64,000 nucleotides of DNA from positions 1-64,000 of the forward strand of contig NZ_SGWI01000006.1 in assembly GCF_004519405.1 (NCBI RefSeq), written 5' to 3'. The notes under the pieces were generated by a model. The model saw only the letters and a program-made list of their open reading frames with translations. It was not told where the DNA came from and did no database searches. Below are positions 17,269-24,149 of the stretch, piece after piece. The DNA comes from Pseudomonas sp. BCA17. GTDB taxonomy: Bacteria; Pseudomonadota; Gammaproteobacteria; Pseudomonadales; Pseudomonadaceae. A program made the position numbers and the translations under genes. Within the stretch, counting starts at the first letter, position 1; the number at the start of each line of letters is the position of its first letter.

Positions 17269-17307
17269 GTTCAGGTGAGGTTCAGAGCCCGTTCAGGGGG
17301 AGTTCAG
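17269..17307 (+). promoter_or_regulatory. Array of four PhoP-box half-sites
   Basis: GTTCAG occurs at 17269-17274, 17280-17285, 17291-17296 and 17302-17307, each separated by exactly five bases, an 11-bp period. PhoP binds direct hexamer repeats with a 5-bp spacer. TAGTCT at 17318-17323 is a suitable -10 element 10 bp beyond the last repeat. This predicts PhoP-activated expression of the small exported protein and phoPQ, an autoregulatory loop. Confidence 0.88.
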
Positions 17308-17357
17308 GGGCGCCTGCGTAGTCTGGCTCCAACAGCCAAACGCGTAGAGGTAACCAG

Positions 17358-17666
17358 ATGACTGCGATCAAACAGCTGATATTGGCATTGACCATGCTCA
17401 GTGCCACTGCCGGAGTGCAGGCTTCGGACGGCACCTTTGCGGCATTCGGCGGCGAGAAAACCAAGAAGTCCGGCAACCTGATCCACCGTGTCAGCTTCGA
17501 CGATGCAGGCAGCCAGGCCGCGCCGTGGGGCCAGTTGCTGGGGCAGACCGTCCCGCAACCGGGTTACCGCACCGGCTACGAACACCTGACGGGCCAATAC
17601 AATGGCATTAAACTGCGCCCGCAAGATTTGCAGGGCCGCTATGATATCCCTCTGTCGGACAGTTGA
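17358..17666 (+). CDS. Small exported protein upstream of phoPQ
   Basis: 102 aa, not recognised as a named family. Residues 1-22 form a clear signal peptide (hydrophobic ILALTMLSATAGVQA, cleavage expected after VQA), leaving an 80-residue mature protein of mixed composition with no Cys. The visible features are GGEKTKKSGNLIHRVSFDDAG and a repeated Gln/Gly/Tyr pattern near the end. It lies directly behind the PhoP-box array, 18 bp before phoP. In P. aeruginosa that position is held by the outer-membrane protein OprH, to which this shows no resemblance in size or pattern. A role in Mg-limitation or envelope adaptation is inference from context. Confidence 0.8.
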   Translation: MTAIKQLILALTMLSATAGVQASDGTFAAFGGEKTKKSGNLIHRVSFDDAGSQAAPWGQLLGQTVPQPGYRTGYEHLTGQYNGIKLRPQDLQGRYDIPLSDS

Positions 17667-17684
17667 ATCGCCTTGGAGAGCCTT

Positions 17685-18362
17685 ATGAAATTGCTGGTGG
17701 TGGAAGATGAGGCGCTGTTGCGCCATCACCTGTTGACCCGCCTGACCGACAGTGGGCATGTGGTTGAAGCCGTGGCCAATGCCGAAGAAGCCTTGTACCA
17801 GACCGGTCAGTTCAACCACGACCTCGCCATCATCGACCTGGGCCTGCCGGGCATGGGCGGCCTGGACCTGATCCGCCAACTGCGCACTCAGGCCAAGAGC
17901 TTCCCGATCCTGATCCTTACGGCACGTGGCAACTGGCAGGACAAGGTCGAAGGCTTGGCCGCCGGTGCCGACGATTATGTGGTCAAGCCATTCCAGTTCG
18001 AAGAGCTGGAGGCGCGTATGAATGCCCTGCTGCGTCGCTCCAGTGGTTTCACCCAGTCCACGATCGTGGCGGGCCCCTTATTGCTGGACCTCAACCGCAA
18101 ACAAGCCTCCCTGGATGAGCAGCCCCTGGCGTTGACCGCCTATGAGTACCGTATTCTCGAGTACTTGATGCGCCACCATCAGCAGGTGGTAGCCAAGGAT
18201 CGCCTGATGGAGCAGCTCTATCCCGATGATGACGAGCGCGATCCGAACGTCATCGAAGTGCTGGTGGGGCGCCTGCGCCGCAAGCTGGAAGGCCCTGCGG
18301 GGTTCAAGCCGATCGATACCGTGCGCGGCTTGGGTTACCTGTTCAATGAGCGTTGCCGTTGA
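17685..18362 (+). CDS. phoP: Response regulator PhoP
   Basis: Regulator of the low-Mg and cationic-peptide response. 225 aa from the ATG at 17685, with GGAGAG upstream; an earlier in-frame start at 17673 is poorer. The receiver has the acidic pair E7-D8, phospho-acceptor D51 (IIDLGLPGMGG) and K101. The winged-helix output domain contains LTAYEYRILEYLMRHH and VIEVLVGRLRRKLE. The sequence agrees closely with P. aeruginosa PhoP as I remember it. Its TGA overlaps the TTG start of phoQ. Expression is probably self-activated through the four GTTCAG repeats. Confidence 0.96.
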   Translation: MKLLVVEDEALLRHHLLTRLTDSGHVVEAVANAEEALYQTGQFNHDLAIIDLGLPGMGGLDLIRQLRTQAKSFPILILTARGNWQDKVEGLAAGADDYVVKPFQFEELEARMNALLRRSSGFTQSTIVAGPLLLDLNRKQASLDEQPLALTAYEYRILEYLMRHHQQVVAKDRLMEQLYPDDDERDPNVIEVLVGRLRRKLEGPAGFKPIDTVRGLGYLFNERCR

Positions 18363-19705
18363 TTCGCTCGCTACGCGTGCGCTTGATGCTGGCGGCCGCA
18401 ACCCTGGCCGTGCTGTTTATGCTGGGCTTGTTGCCCGCCATGCAAGGCGCTTTCAGCCTGGCGTTGCAGGATTCCATCGAACAGCGGCTGGCCTCGGACG
18501 TGACCACCTTGATTTCTGCGGCACGGGTCGAGAATAACCGGTTGCTGATGCCCGCCCAGTTGCCCGATGAGCGCTTCAACCTCACCGACAGCCGGCTGCT
18601 GGGTTATATCTACGACCGTGAAGGCCATCTGGTCTGGCGTTCGCGAGCTACCCAGGAAGAAAACATCAACTACCGGCCGCGTTACGACGGGCGAGGCAAC
18701 GAATTCGCACGTATCCGCGAGGCCAGCGGCCAGGAGTTTTTCGTGTATGACGTCGAGGTCAAACTGCTGGGGGGCAAAAGCGCAGCATTCAGCATCGTCG
18801 CCTTGCAGCCTGTACGCGAATATCAGCTGACTCTTGAAGGCCTGCGGGAAAACCTTTACCTGGGTTTTGGTGCGGCCTTGCTGGTGCTGTTGACGTTGCT
18901 CTGGCTTGGTTTGACGTGGGGCCTGCAAGCCCTGCGGCGCCTTAGCCAAGAGTTGGACCAGATTGAAAGTGGCACTCGCGAAAGCCTTACCGAAGAACAC
19001 CCACGCGAATTGTTGCGCCTCACCGGCTCCCTCAACCGTTTGTTGCACAGTGAGCGTGAACAGCGTGCGCGTTACCGCGATTCTCTTGACGACCTTGCCC
19101 ACAGCCTGAAAACCCCGTTGGCGGTATTGCAAGGTGTGAGCGAAGAGATGGCGCAGCGCCCGCAAGAGCGTGGTCAGGCGTGGGTTCTGCAATCTCAGAT
19201 CGAGCGTATGAGCCAGCAGATCGGCTATCAGCTGCAGCGGGCCAGCCTGCGCAAAAGTGGTCTGGTGCGCCACCAGGTACGCCTGGCGCCGGTGCTGCAA
19301 AGCCTTTGCGATACGCTGGACAAGGTTTACCGCGACAAGCGCGTCACCGTGTCCTTTGACTTGCCGGACGAGTGTGATGTGCCCATCGAGAAAGGTGCGC
19401 TGCTCGAAATGCTCGGCAACCTGCTGGAAAACGCCTATCGCCTCTGCCTGAGCGAAGTGCGCATCAGCCTGGTAGAAAGCCTGGAAGGCACTGAGCTGTG
19501 CATTGAGGACGATGGCCCCGGCGTGCCACCGGATCAGCGCGCACGGATTCTGCAACGCGGCGAACGGCTGGACCGTCAGCATCCGGGGCAGGGGATCGGT
19601 CTGGCGGTGGTCAAGGACATCATCGAAAGTTACGGGGCGCGCCTGACCTTGGTTGATTCACCCTTGGGTGGGGCGGCGTTCAAGATTCACTTCCCGGCGC
19701 TCTAG
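18359..19705 (+). CDS. phoQ: Sensor histidine kinase PhoQ
   Basis: Inner-membrane sensor of divalent cations and cationic peptides. The TTG at 18359, overlapping the phoP stop, gives MIRSLRVRLM and 448 aa, the same N-terminus and length as P. aeruginosa PhoQ. Transmembrane segments lie at about residues 10-32 and 168-190, with the periplasmic PhoQ sensor between them. Then come HAMP, the HisKA site H248 in DLAHSLKTPLAVLQ, the N box NLLENAYR, DDGPGVP, and GQGIGLAVVKDI. It meets the convergent AraC-family gene with a 4-bp overlap at the 3' ends. Confidence 0.96.
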   Translation: MIRSLRVRLMLAAATLAVLFMLGLLPAMQGAFSLALQDSIEQRLASDVTTLISAARVENNRLLMPAQLPDERFNLTDSRLLGYIYDREGHLVWRSRATQEENINYRPRYDGRGNEFARIREASGQEFFVYDVEVKLLGGKSAAFSIVALQPVREYQLTLEGLRENLYLGFGAALLVLLTLLWLGLTWGLQALRRLSQELDQIESGTRESLTEEHPRELLRLTGSLNRLLHSEREQRARYRDSLDDLAHSLKTPLAVLQGVSEEMAQRPQERGQAWVLQSQIERMSQQIGYQLQRASLRKSGLVRHQVRLAPVLQSLCDTLDKVYRDKRVTVSFDLPDECDVPIEKGALLEMLGNLLENAYRLCLSEVRISLVESLEGTELCIEDDGPGVPPDQRARILQRGERLDRQHPGQGIGLAVVKDIIESYGARLTLVDSPLGGAAFKIHFPAL

Positions 19706-20700
19706 TTGTCCTGCGCACGATAGGCACCCGGCGTAAGCCCGGTCCACTTCTTGAACGCCCGATGAAACGCCGACGGTTCGGAAAACCCCAACTGCTCGGC
19801 GATTTCCTGCAACGACAGGTTGGCCCGCCCCAAGTGATAAATGGCGATGTCTCGCCGCAATTCATCTTTGAGTGCCTGGAAACTGGTGCCTTCTTCCCGC
19901 AGGTGTCGGCGCAGGGTCTGCGGGCTGATGTGCAGGTGCTGCGCCACGGCCTCCAGGTCCGGCCAGGGCGTGCGATCGCGGCTCAACAAGCGGCGTAGCT
20001 GGCTGCTCAAGCTATCGCCTTCATCCGGTCGTGACAGCAAGTCTGCGGGTGACCGCTCCAGAAAATGCTTGAGCGTGCGTTCATCCTGCAGCAGCGGCAA
20101 GTTCAAATAGCGGCAGGGGAATACCAGGCTGCTGCGCGGTGCGTTGAATACCTGGGGGCAGGGGAAGAGCAAGTCATACTCGCCGGCATGGTCCGGCATC
20201 GGGTAGTTGAATGTCGCCTGGTGCAACCGAATTCGCTGGCCGATCAACCAACTGCCCAGGCGATGCCAGATCACCAGCAGGCATTCACTCAGGAAGTGAT
20301 CCGGGTCCCACAGTTGTGAGTCGTCCAGGCTCAGACGAGCCATGTCGCCTTCTCTTGTCAGATGCCAGCGCGGACCTTGTGGGAATAGGCTATAAAATAA
20401 TAAACCGCGTTCCAGAGCCTTCTCCAGGGTGCGGCAGTGAATCAGCGCGTGGCACATCATGGCGAAGGTGCCGCGTTTACTCGAGCCTTCAGCGAACCCC
20501 AGGTATTCATCGTCAAGCGCCAGCCAGAGCATCTGCAACAGCCGGGTAAATTGTTCCGGCGCAATACGGGCGCGGGGTTCGGTCAGCAACTCTGGGGTAA
20601 TGCCCACCTGTTGCAACAGGGCCGAATAGTCGTAACCCGCTCGGCGGGCACCGCCAAGGGCCGCTCGGGCGTAGTGACTGGCGATGGTGCGTTCACGCAT
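19702..20700 (-). CDS. AraC-family transcriptional regulator
   Basis: 332 aa. The N-terminal 220 residues match the arabinose-binding-like domain of the OruR/ArgR-type AraC regulators (GGARRAGYDYSALLQQVGITPELL at the start). The C-terminal 100 residues are the double helix-turn-helix domain, including VAQHLHISPQTLRRHLREEG and LSLQEIAEQLGFSEPSAFHRAFKKWTG, with the second segment the family signature. It is divergent from dctA across a 340-bp region with palindromic sites. A regulator of this kind next to dctA is also found in P. aeruginosa (PA1182), so a link to dicarboxylate or amino-acid use is possible but unproven. Confidence 0.88.
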   Translation of the reverse strand: MRERTIASHYARAALGGARRAGYDYSALLQQVGITPELLTEPRARIAPEQFTRLLQMLWLALDDEYLGFAEGSSKRGTFAMMCHALIHCRTLEKALERGLLFYSLFPQGPRWHLTREGDMARLSLDDSQLWDPDHFLSECLLVIWHRLGSWLIGQRIRLHQATFNYPMPDHAGEYDLLFPCPQVFNAPRSSLVFPCRYLNLPLLQDERTLKHFLERSPADLLSRPDEGDSLSSQLRRLLSRDRTPWPDLEAVAQHLHISPQTLRRHLREEGTSFQALKDELRRDIAIYHLGRANLSLQEIAEQLGFSEPSAFHRAFKKWTGLTPGAYRAQDN

Positions 20701-21040
20701 GTCAGAGCCTCGTCCATGGAATGGCGGATGTTAGCCATCCCCCGGCAGGGCAACAAGGCGGATATCCGCCAAATTGTAGGACGGGATCTGCTGGCCTGGC
20801 GGAAATCCGCCACTGGTTCAGAGGCTTTGGAGGGCGCCTGAACGCTCCAAGCCCTGATGTCTAAAGGCCTCTAGCGGATTTGAAGAAAGTGGCACGGCGT
20901 TTGCGATAAGAAATGGCAGCGCAGGCCTGGTCTTACCAGCCTCGCAAACAACAAATCCCTCCAGTGCAGGAGGGTTCGCAATTCAAGTGTCGTGGGCAAT
21001 GGCGGATATTTGCTACACGGGACGATTGAGGAACTTTGTA
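20701..21040 (+). promoter_or_regulatory. dctA / araC-type divergent control region
   Basis: 340 bp without a gene. It holds three related 16-bp palindromes: imperfect TGGCGGATGTTAGCCA at 20722-20737, AGGCGGATATCCGCCA at 20756-20771 and TGGCGGAAATCCGCCA at 20797-20812. A half-like copy, TGGCGGATATTTGCTA, lies at 21000-21015 in the dctA leader. The centres of the two best copies are 41 bp apart, about four helical turns. I infer sites for a sigma-54 activator such as DctD or MifR, with the divergent AraC protein as the alternative. Confidence 0.65.
20890..20904 (+). promoter_or_regulatory. Sigma-54 promoter of dctA
   Basis: TGGCACG, GCGT, TTGC is an exact match to the -24/-12 consensus. It lies 137 bp before the dctA ATG and about 80 bp after the nearest palindrome, the usual enhancer distance. 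Confidence 0.9.
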
Positions 21041-22372
21041 ATGACGACTCGTCAGCCACTGTACAAATCCCTGTATTTCCAGGTGATCGTTGCAATCGTT
21101 ATCGGTATCTTGCTCGGTCATTTCTACCCCCAGACCGGTGTGGCTCTCAAGCCACTGGGTGACGGCTTTATCAAGCTGATCAAAATGGTCATTGCCCCGA
21201 TCATCTTCTGCACCGTTGTCAGCGGTATCGCTGGCATGCAAAGCATGAAATCGGTCGGTAAAACCGGCGGCTACGCGCTGCTGTACTTCGAAGTCGTCTC
21301 CACCATCGCCCTGCTGATCGGCCTGGTCGTGGTCAACGTCGTGCAACCGGGCGCCGGCATGCACATTGACGTGGCTACCCTGGACGCCTCGAAAGTCGCT
21401 GCCTACGTGACCGCCGGCGCAGACCAGAGCGTGGTTGGCTTTATCCTCAATGTGATTCCGAACACCATCGTGGGCGCCTTCGCCAACGGTGACATTCTGC
21501 AAGTGCTGATGTTCTCGGTGATCTTCGGCTTTGCCCTGCACCGCCTGGGCGCCTACGGCAAGCCGGTGCTCGACTTCATCGACCGCTTCGCCCACGTGAT
21601 GTTCAACATCATCAACATGATCATGAAGCTCGCGCCAATCGGTGCCCTGGGTGCGATGGCGTTCACCATCGGCGCCTACGGCGTAGGTTCTCTGGTGCAA
21701 CTGGGTCAGTTGATGATCTGCTTCTACATCACCTGCGTCCTGTTCGTGGTGGTGGTGCTGGGTGCTATCTGCCGCGCCCACGGTTTCAGTGTGTTGAAGC
21801 TGGTGCGCTACATCCGTGAAGAACTGTTGATCGTATTGGGTACTTCCTCCTCCGAATCCGCACTGCCACGCATGCTGATCAAGATGGAGCGTCTGGGCGC
21901 GAAGAAATCCGTAGTAGGCCTGGTGATTCCGACCGGCTACTCCTTCAACCTCGACGGCACTTCGATCTACTTGACCATGGCTGCCGTGTTCATCGCCCAG
22001 GCGACTGACACCCACATGGACATCACCCACCAGATCACCTTGCTGCTGGTGCTGCTGCTGTCCTCCAAGGGCGCTGCGGGTGTGACCGGTTCGGGCTTCA
22101 TCGTGCTGGCTGCAACCCTGTCGGCCGTAGGCCACCTGCCGGTTGCCGGCCTGGCGCTGATCCTGGGTATCGACCGCTTCATGTCCGAAGCTCGCGCCCT
22201 GACCAACCTGGTCGGTAACGCCGTTGCCACCCTCGTCGTGGCCAAGTGGGTCAAGGAACTGGACACCGACAAGCTGCACAGCGAGCTGGCATCTGGTGGC
22301 ACCGGTATCTCTGATACCCGTCCGGAAGATGACCTGGGTGTGGCCGAAGGCCCTGCTCCTGTTATCAAGTAA
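21041..22372 (+). CDS. dctA: C4-dicarboxylate:cation symporter DctA
   Basis: Inner-membrane uptake of succinate, fumarate and malate, a DAACS/SDF family carrier. 443 aa from the ATG at 21041 with GAGGA upstream, giving the usual MTTRQPLYKSLYFQ start. Visible signatures are IKLIKMVIAPIIFCTVVSGIAG, the serine-rich re-entrant loop LGTSSSESALPRML, the substrate-site helix IPTGYSFNLDGTSIYLTM and the GVTGSGFIVLAATL segment. Eight or so hydrophobic helices are present. The sigma-54 promoter and upstream palindromes suggest induction by dicarboxylates through an RpoN activator. A terminator follows. Confidence 0.97.
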   Translation: MTTRQPLYKSLYFQVIVAIVIGILLGHFYPQTGVALKPLGDGFIKLIKMVIAPIIFCTVVSGIAGMQSMKSVGKTGGYALLYFEVVSTIALLIGLVVVNVVQPGAGMHIDVATLDASKVAAYVTAGADQSVVGFILNVIPNTIVGAFANGDILQVLMFSVIFGFALHRLGAYGKPVLDFIDRFAHVMFNIINMIMKLAPIGALGAMAFTIGAYGVGSLVQLGQLMICFYITCVLFVVVVLGAICRAHGFSVLKLVRYIREELLIVLGTSSSESALPRMLIKMERLGAKKSVVGLVIPTGYSFNLDGTSIYLTMAAVFIAQATDTHMDITHQITLLLVLLLSSKGAAGVTGSGFIVLAATLSAVGHLPVAGLALILGIDRFMSEARALTNLVGNAVATLVVAKWVKELDTDKLHSELASGGTGISDTRPEDDLGVAEGPAPVIK

Positions 22373-22408
22373 GTCGCTGTTGGCGTGAACTGACGCCTGA
22401 GCCATCCA

Positions 22409-22437
22409 CAAACGCCCCGACTGTTTCGGGGCGTTTG
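22409..22437 (+). terminator. Terminator after dctA
   Basis: CAAACGCCCCGA and TTCGGGGCGTTTG pair around CTGT. The T run is short, but the stem is strong and well placed. Confidence 0.8.
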
Positions 22438-22518
22438 CGTTTGTGGCCGGCCATTCCGGATGCTTTTGCTTTACAGTAATTGGCTGTGTAATTCGTTGTA
22501 AGGCTGGCAGGAGGTTGG

Positions 22519-23505
22519 ATGGATAGCGTGGATCTGAATGTCCTGCGCAGTGTGCTTGAATGGCGTCGCGCCGGGCAGCGGGTGGTGTTGTACAGCGTGG
22601 TCCAGACCTGGGGCAGCGCACCGCGCCCGCCTGGGGCGATGCTGGCATTGCGTGGCGACGGGGTTGTGATCGGCTCGGTGTCCGGCGGTTGTATCGAGGA
22701 TGATCTGATTGCGCGCCTGCAGGATGGACGCCTGCCGGAAGACGGCCCACCGGTGCAATTGGTGACTTATGGTGTCACCCGTGATGAAGCGGCGCGCTTT
22801 GGCCTGCCGTGCGGTGGCACGTTGCGCTTGACCGAAGAGCGGGTAGACGACTGGCAATGGGTCGCACAACTGCTGGCGCGTTGTGAGGACCACCAAGTCG
22901 TCGCCCGAGAGCTGAACCTGGCCACGGGCGCGGTGACCCTCAGTAGCGCGAGCAAGACGGATGTGGTGACTTTTGACGGGGAGCGCCTGCGCGCCATCTA
23001 CGGCCCACGCTGGCGCCTGCTGTTGATCGGCGCCGGGCAACTGTCGCGCTACGTGGCGCAAATGGCGCGGTTGCTGGATTTCGAAGTGCTGATCTGCGAC
23101 CCGCGCGAAGAGTTCGTCTACGGCTGGGAAGACCAGCATGGCCGCTTTGTACCGGGTATGCCGGATGAAGCGGTGCTGAATATCCAGACCGATGAGCGCA
23201 CGGCCATCGTGTGTCTGACCCACGACCCGCGTCTGGACGATATGGCCCTGCTGACCGCGTTGAATTCCTCCGCGTTTTACGTTGGCGCCCTCGGCTCGCG
23301 GGTCAATAGCCAGAAACGCCGGGAAAACCTGGCGGCACTGGGGTTGTCGGCAGAATCGATTGCGCGTTTGCACGGGCCGATCGGTTTGCATATCGGCAGC
23401 CATACGCCGTCGGAAATCGCGTTGTCACTGCTGGCGGAAATTGTCGCGATCAAAAACGGCGTGGCACCCATGCAGAAAAAACCGTTATCGGTGGTGGTTG
23501 AGTGA
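22519..23505 (+). CDS. XdhC-family molybdoenzyme maturation factor
   Basis: 328 aa. The N-terminal XdhC/CoxI domain (residues 10-90) shows the family motif GSAPRPPGAMLAL and the SGGCIEDDLI block. The C-terminal XdhC Rossmann domain (about 165-310) has LLLIGAGQLSRYVAQMA and the ending HIGSHTPSEIALSLLAEIVA. XdhC proteins bind and modify (sulfurate) molybdenum cofactor and deliver it to xanthine-dehydrogenase-type enzymes. It overlaps the next gene, a MobA-like nucleotidyltransferase, by four bases, so both serve the same cofactor step. No molybdo-hydroxylase subunit is in the window, so the client enzyme is elsewhere. Confidence 0.88.
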   Translation: MDSVDLNVLRSVLEWRRAGQRVVLYSVVQTWGSAPRPPGAMLALRGDGVVIGSVSGGCIEDDLIARLQDGRLPEDGPPVQLVTYGVTRDEAARFGLPCGGTLRLTEERVDDWQWVAQLLARCEDHQVVARELNLATGAVTLSSASKTDVVTFDGERLRAIYGPRWRLLLIGAGQLSRYVAQMARLLDFEVLICDPREEFVYGWEDQHGRFVPGMPDEAVLNIQTDERTAIVCLTHDPRLDDMALLTALNSSAFYVGALGSRVNSQKRRENLAALGLSAESIARLHGPIGLHIGSHTPSEIALSLLAEIVAIKNGVAPMQKKPLSVVVE

Positions 23506-24086
23506 CAGTCACCGCGATCGTGCTGGCGGCGGGGCAGGGCAGTCGCTTTCGGGCTGCGGTGGGAGCTGATCAGGATAAGTTGCTGGCTGATTGCATAGGT
23601 CTGGATGGCGTGACGCGTCCGGTAATCGAGCAGGTATTGAGGAGTTTGCCCGCACGCGTTGTAAAACGCTGGGTGATCACTTCGCCGGATCGGTTTGACG
23701 TTATTCGTTTGGCCGAGGCGTACGGCTGTGAAGTCCTGGTGTTGCACTCAGCCGGCATGGGCGAAAGTATTGCGGCGGCAGTGGCGGCCAGCGGTTCGGC
23801 TGATGGCTGGTTGATAGTGCTGGGGGATATGCCGTTTATTCAGCCCTCCAGCATCGAGCGGGTGATTGAAGGGCTGCAAGCGGATGGCATCCGTGTGCCG
23901 GTCCAGGCCGGCCACTACGGGCATCCAGTGGCGTTTGGCCGGATGCTTGGGCAAGGCTTGATGGCGCTGAAGGGAGATCGGGGGGCCAGGTCATTATTTG
24001 CCCAGGCTGTTCTGAGGGAGGTGGCGGTGGATGATCCCGGTGTTTTGTGGGATGTGGATGTGCCGGCGTCATTGAGCTACTCATAA
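23502..24086 (+). CDS. MobA-like nucleotidyltransferase (MocA type)
   Basis: 194 aa, starting at a GTG that overlaps the stop of the xdhC-type gene. The N-terminal loop TAIVLAAGQGSRF is the nucleotide-binding signature of the MobA-like NTP transferase fold. LGDMPFIQPSSIERV supplies the metal-binding Asp, and GHPVAFGRM matches the family. Paired with XdhC, it most likely attaches CMP to molybdopterin (MocA) for xanthine-oxidase-family enzymes rather than GMP (MobA). The choice of nucleotide is inference. A strong bidirectional terminator follows. Confidence 0.85.
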   Translation: MTVTAIVLAAGQGSRFRAAVGADQDKLLADCIGLDGVTRPVIEQVLRSLPARVVKRWVITSPDRFDVIRLAEAYGCEVLVLHSAGMGESIAAAVAASGSADGWLIVLGDMPFIQPSSIERVIEGLQADGIRVPVQAGHYGHPVAFGRMLGQGLMALKGDRGARSLFAQAVLREVAVDDPGVLWDVDVPASLSYS

Positions 24087-24098
24087 TTCAACCGATAT

Positions 24099-24135
24099 AA
24101 AAAAGCCCCGCCTGATCACTCAGGCGGGGCTTTTT
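24099..24135. terminator. Bidirectional terminator between mocA-like gene and rne
   Basis: AAAAAGCCCCGCCTGA pairs with TCAGGCGGGGCTTTTT around TCAC. It has A and T tracts on both sides and serves the two convergent genes. Confidence 0.95.
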
Positions 24136-24149
24136 AGTTGCTGTCGGAA

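Noticed and set aside
20933..22750. 605-codon minus-strand frame opposite dctA
   Set aside because: His/Gln-rich shadow of a membrane protein gene; crosses the dctA terminator and promoter.
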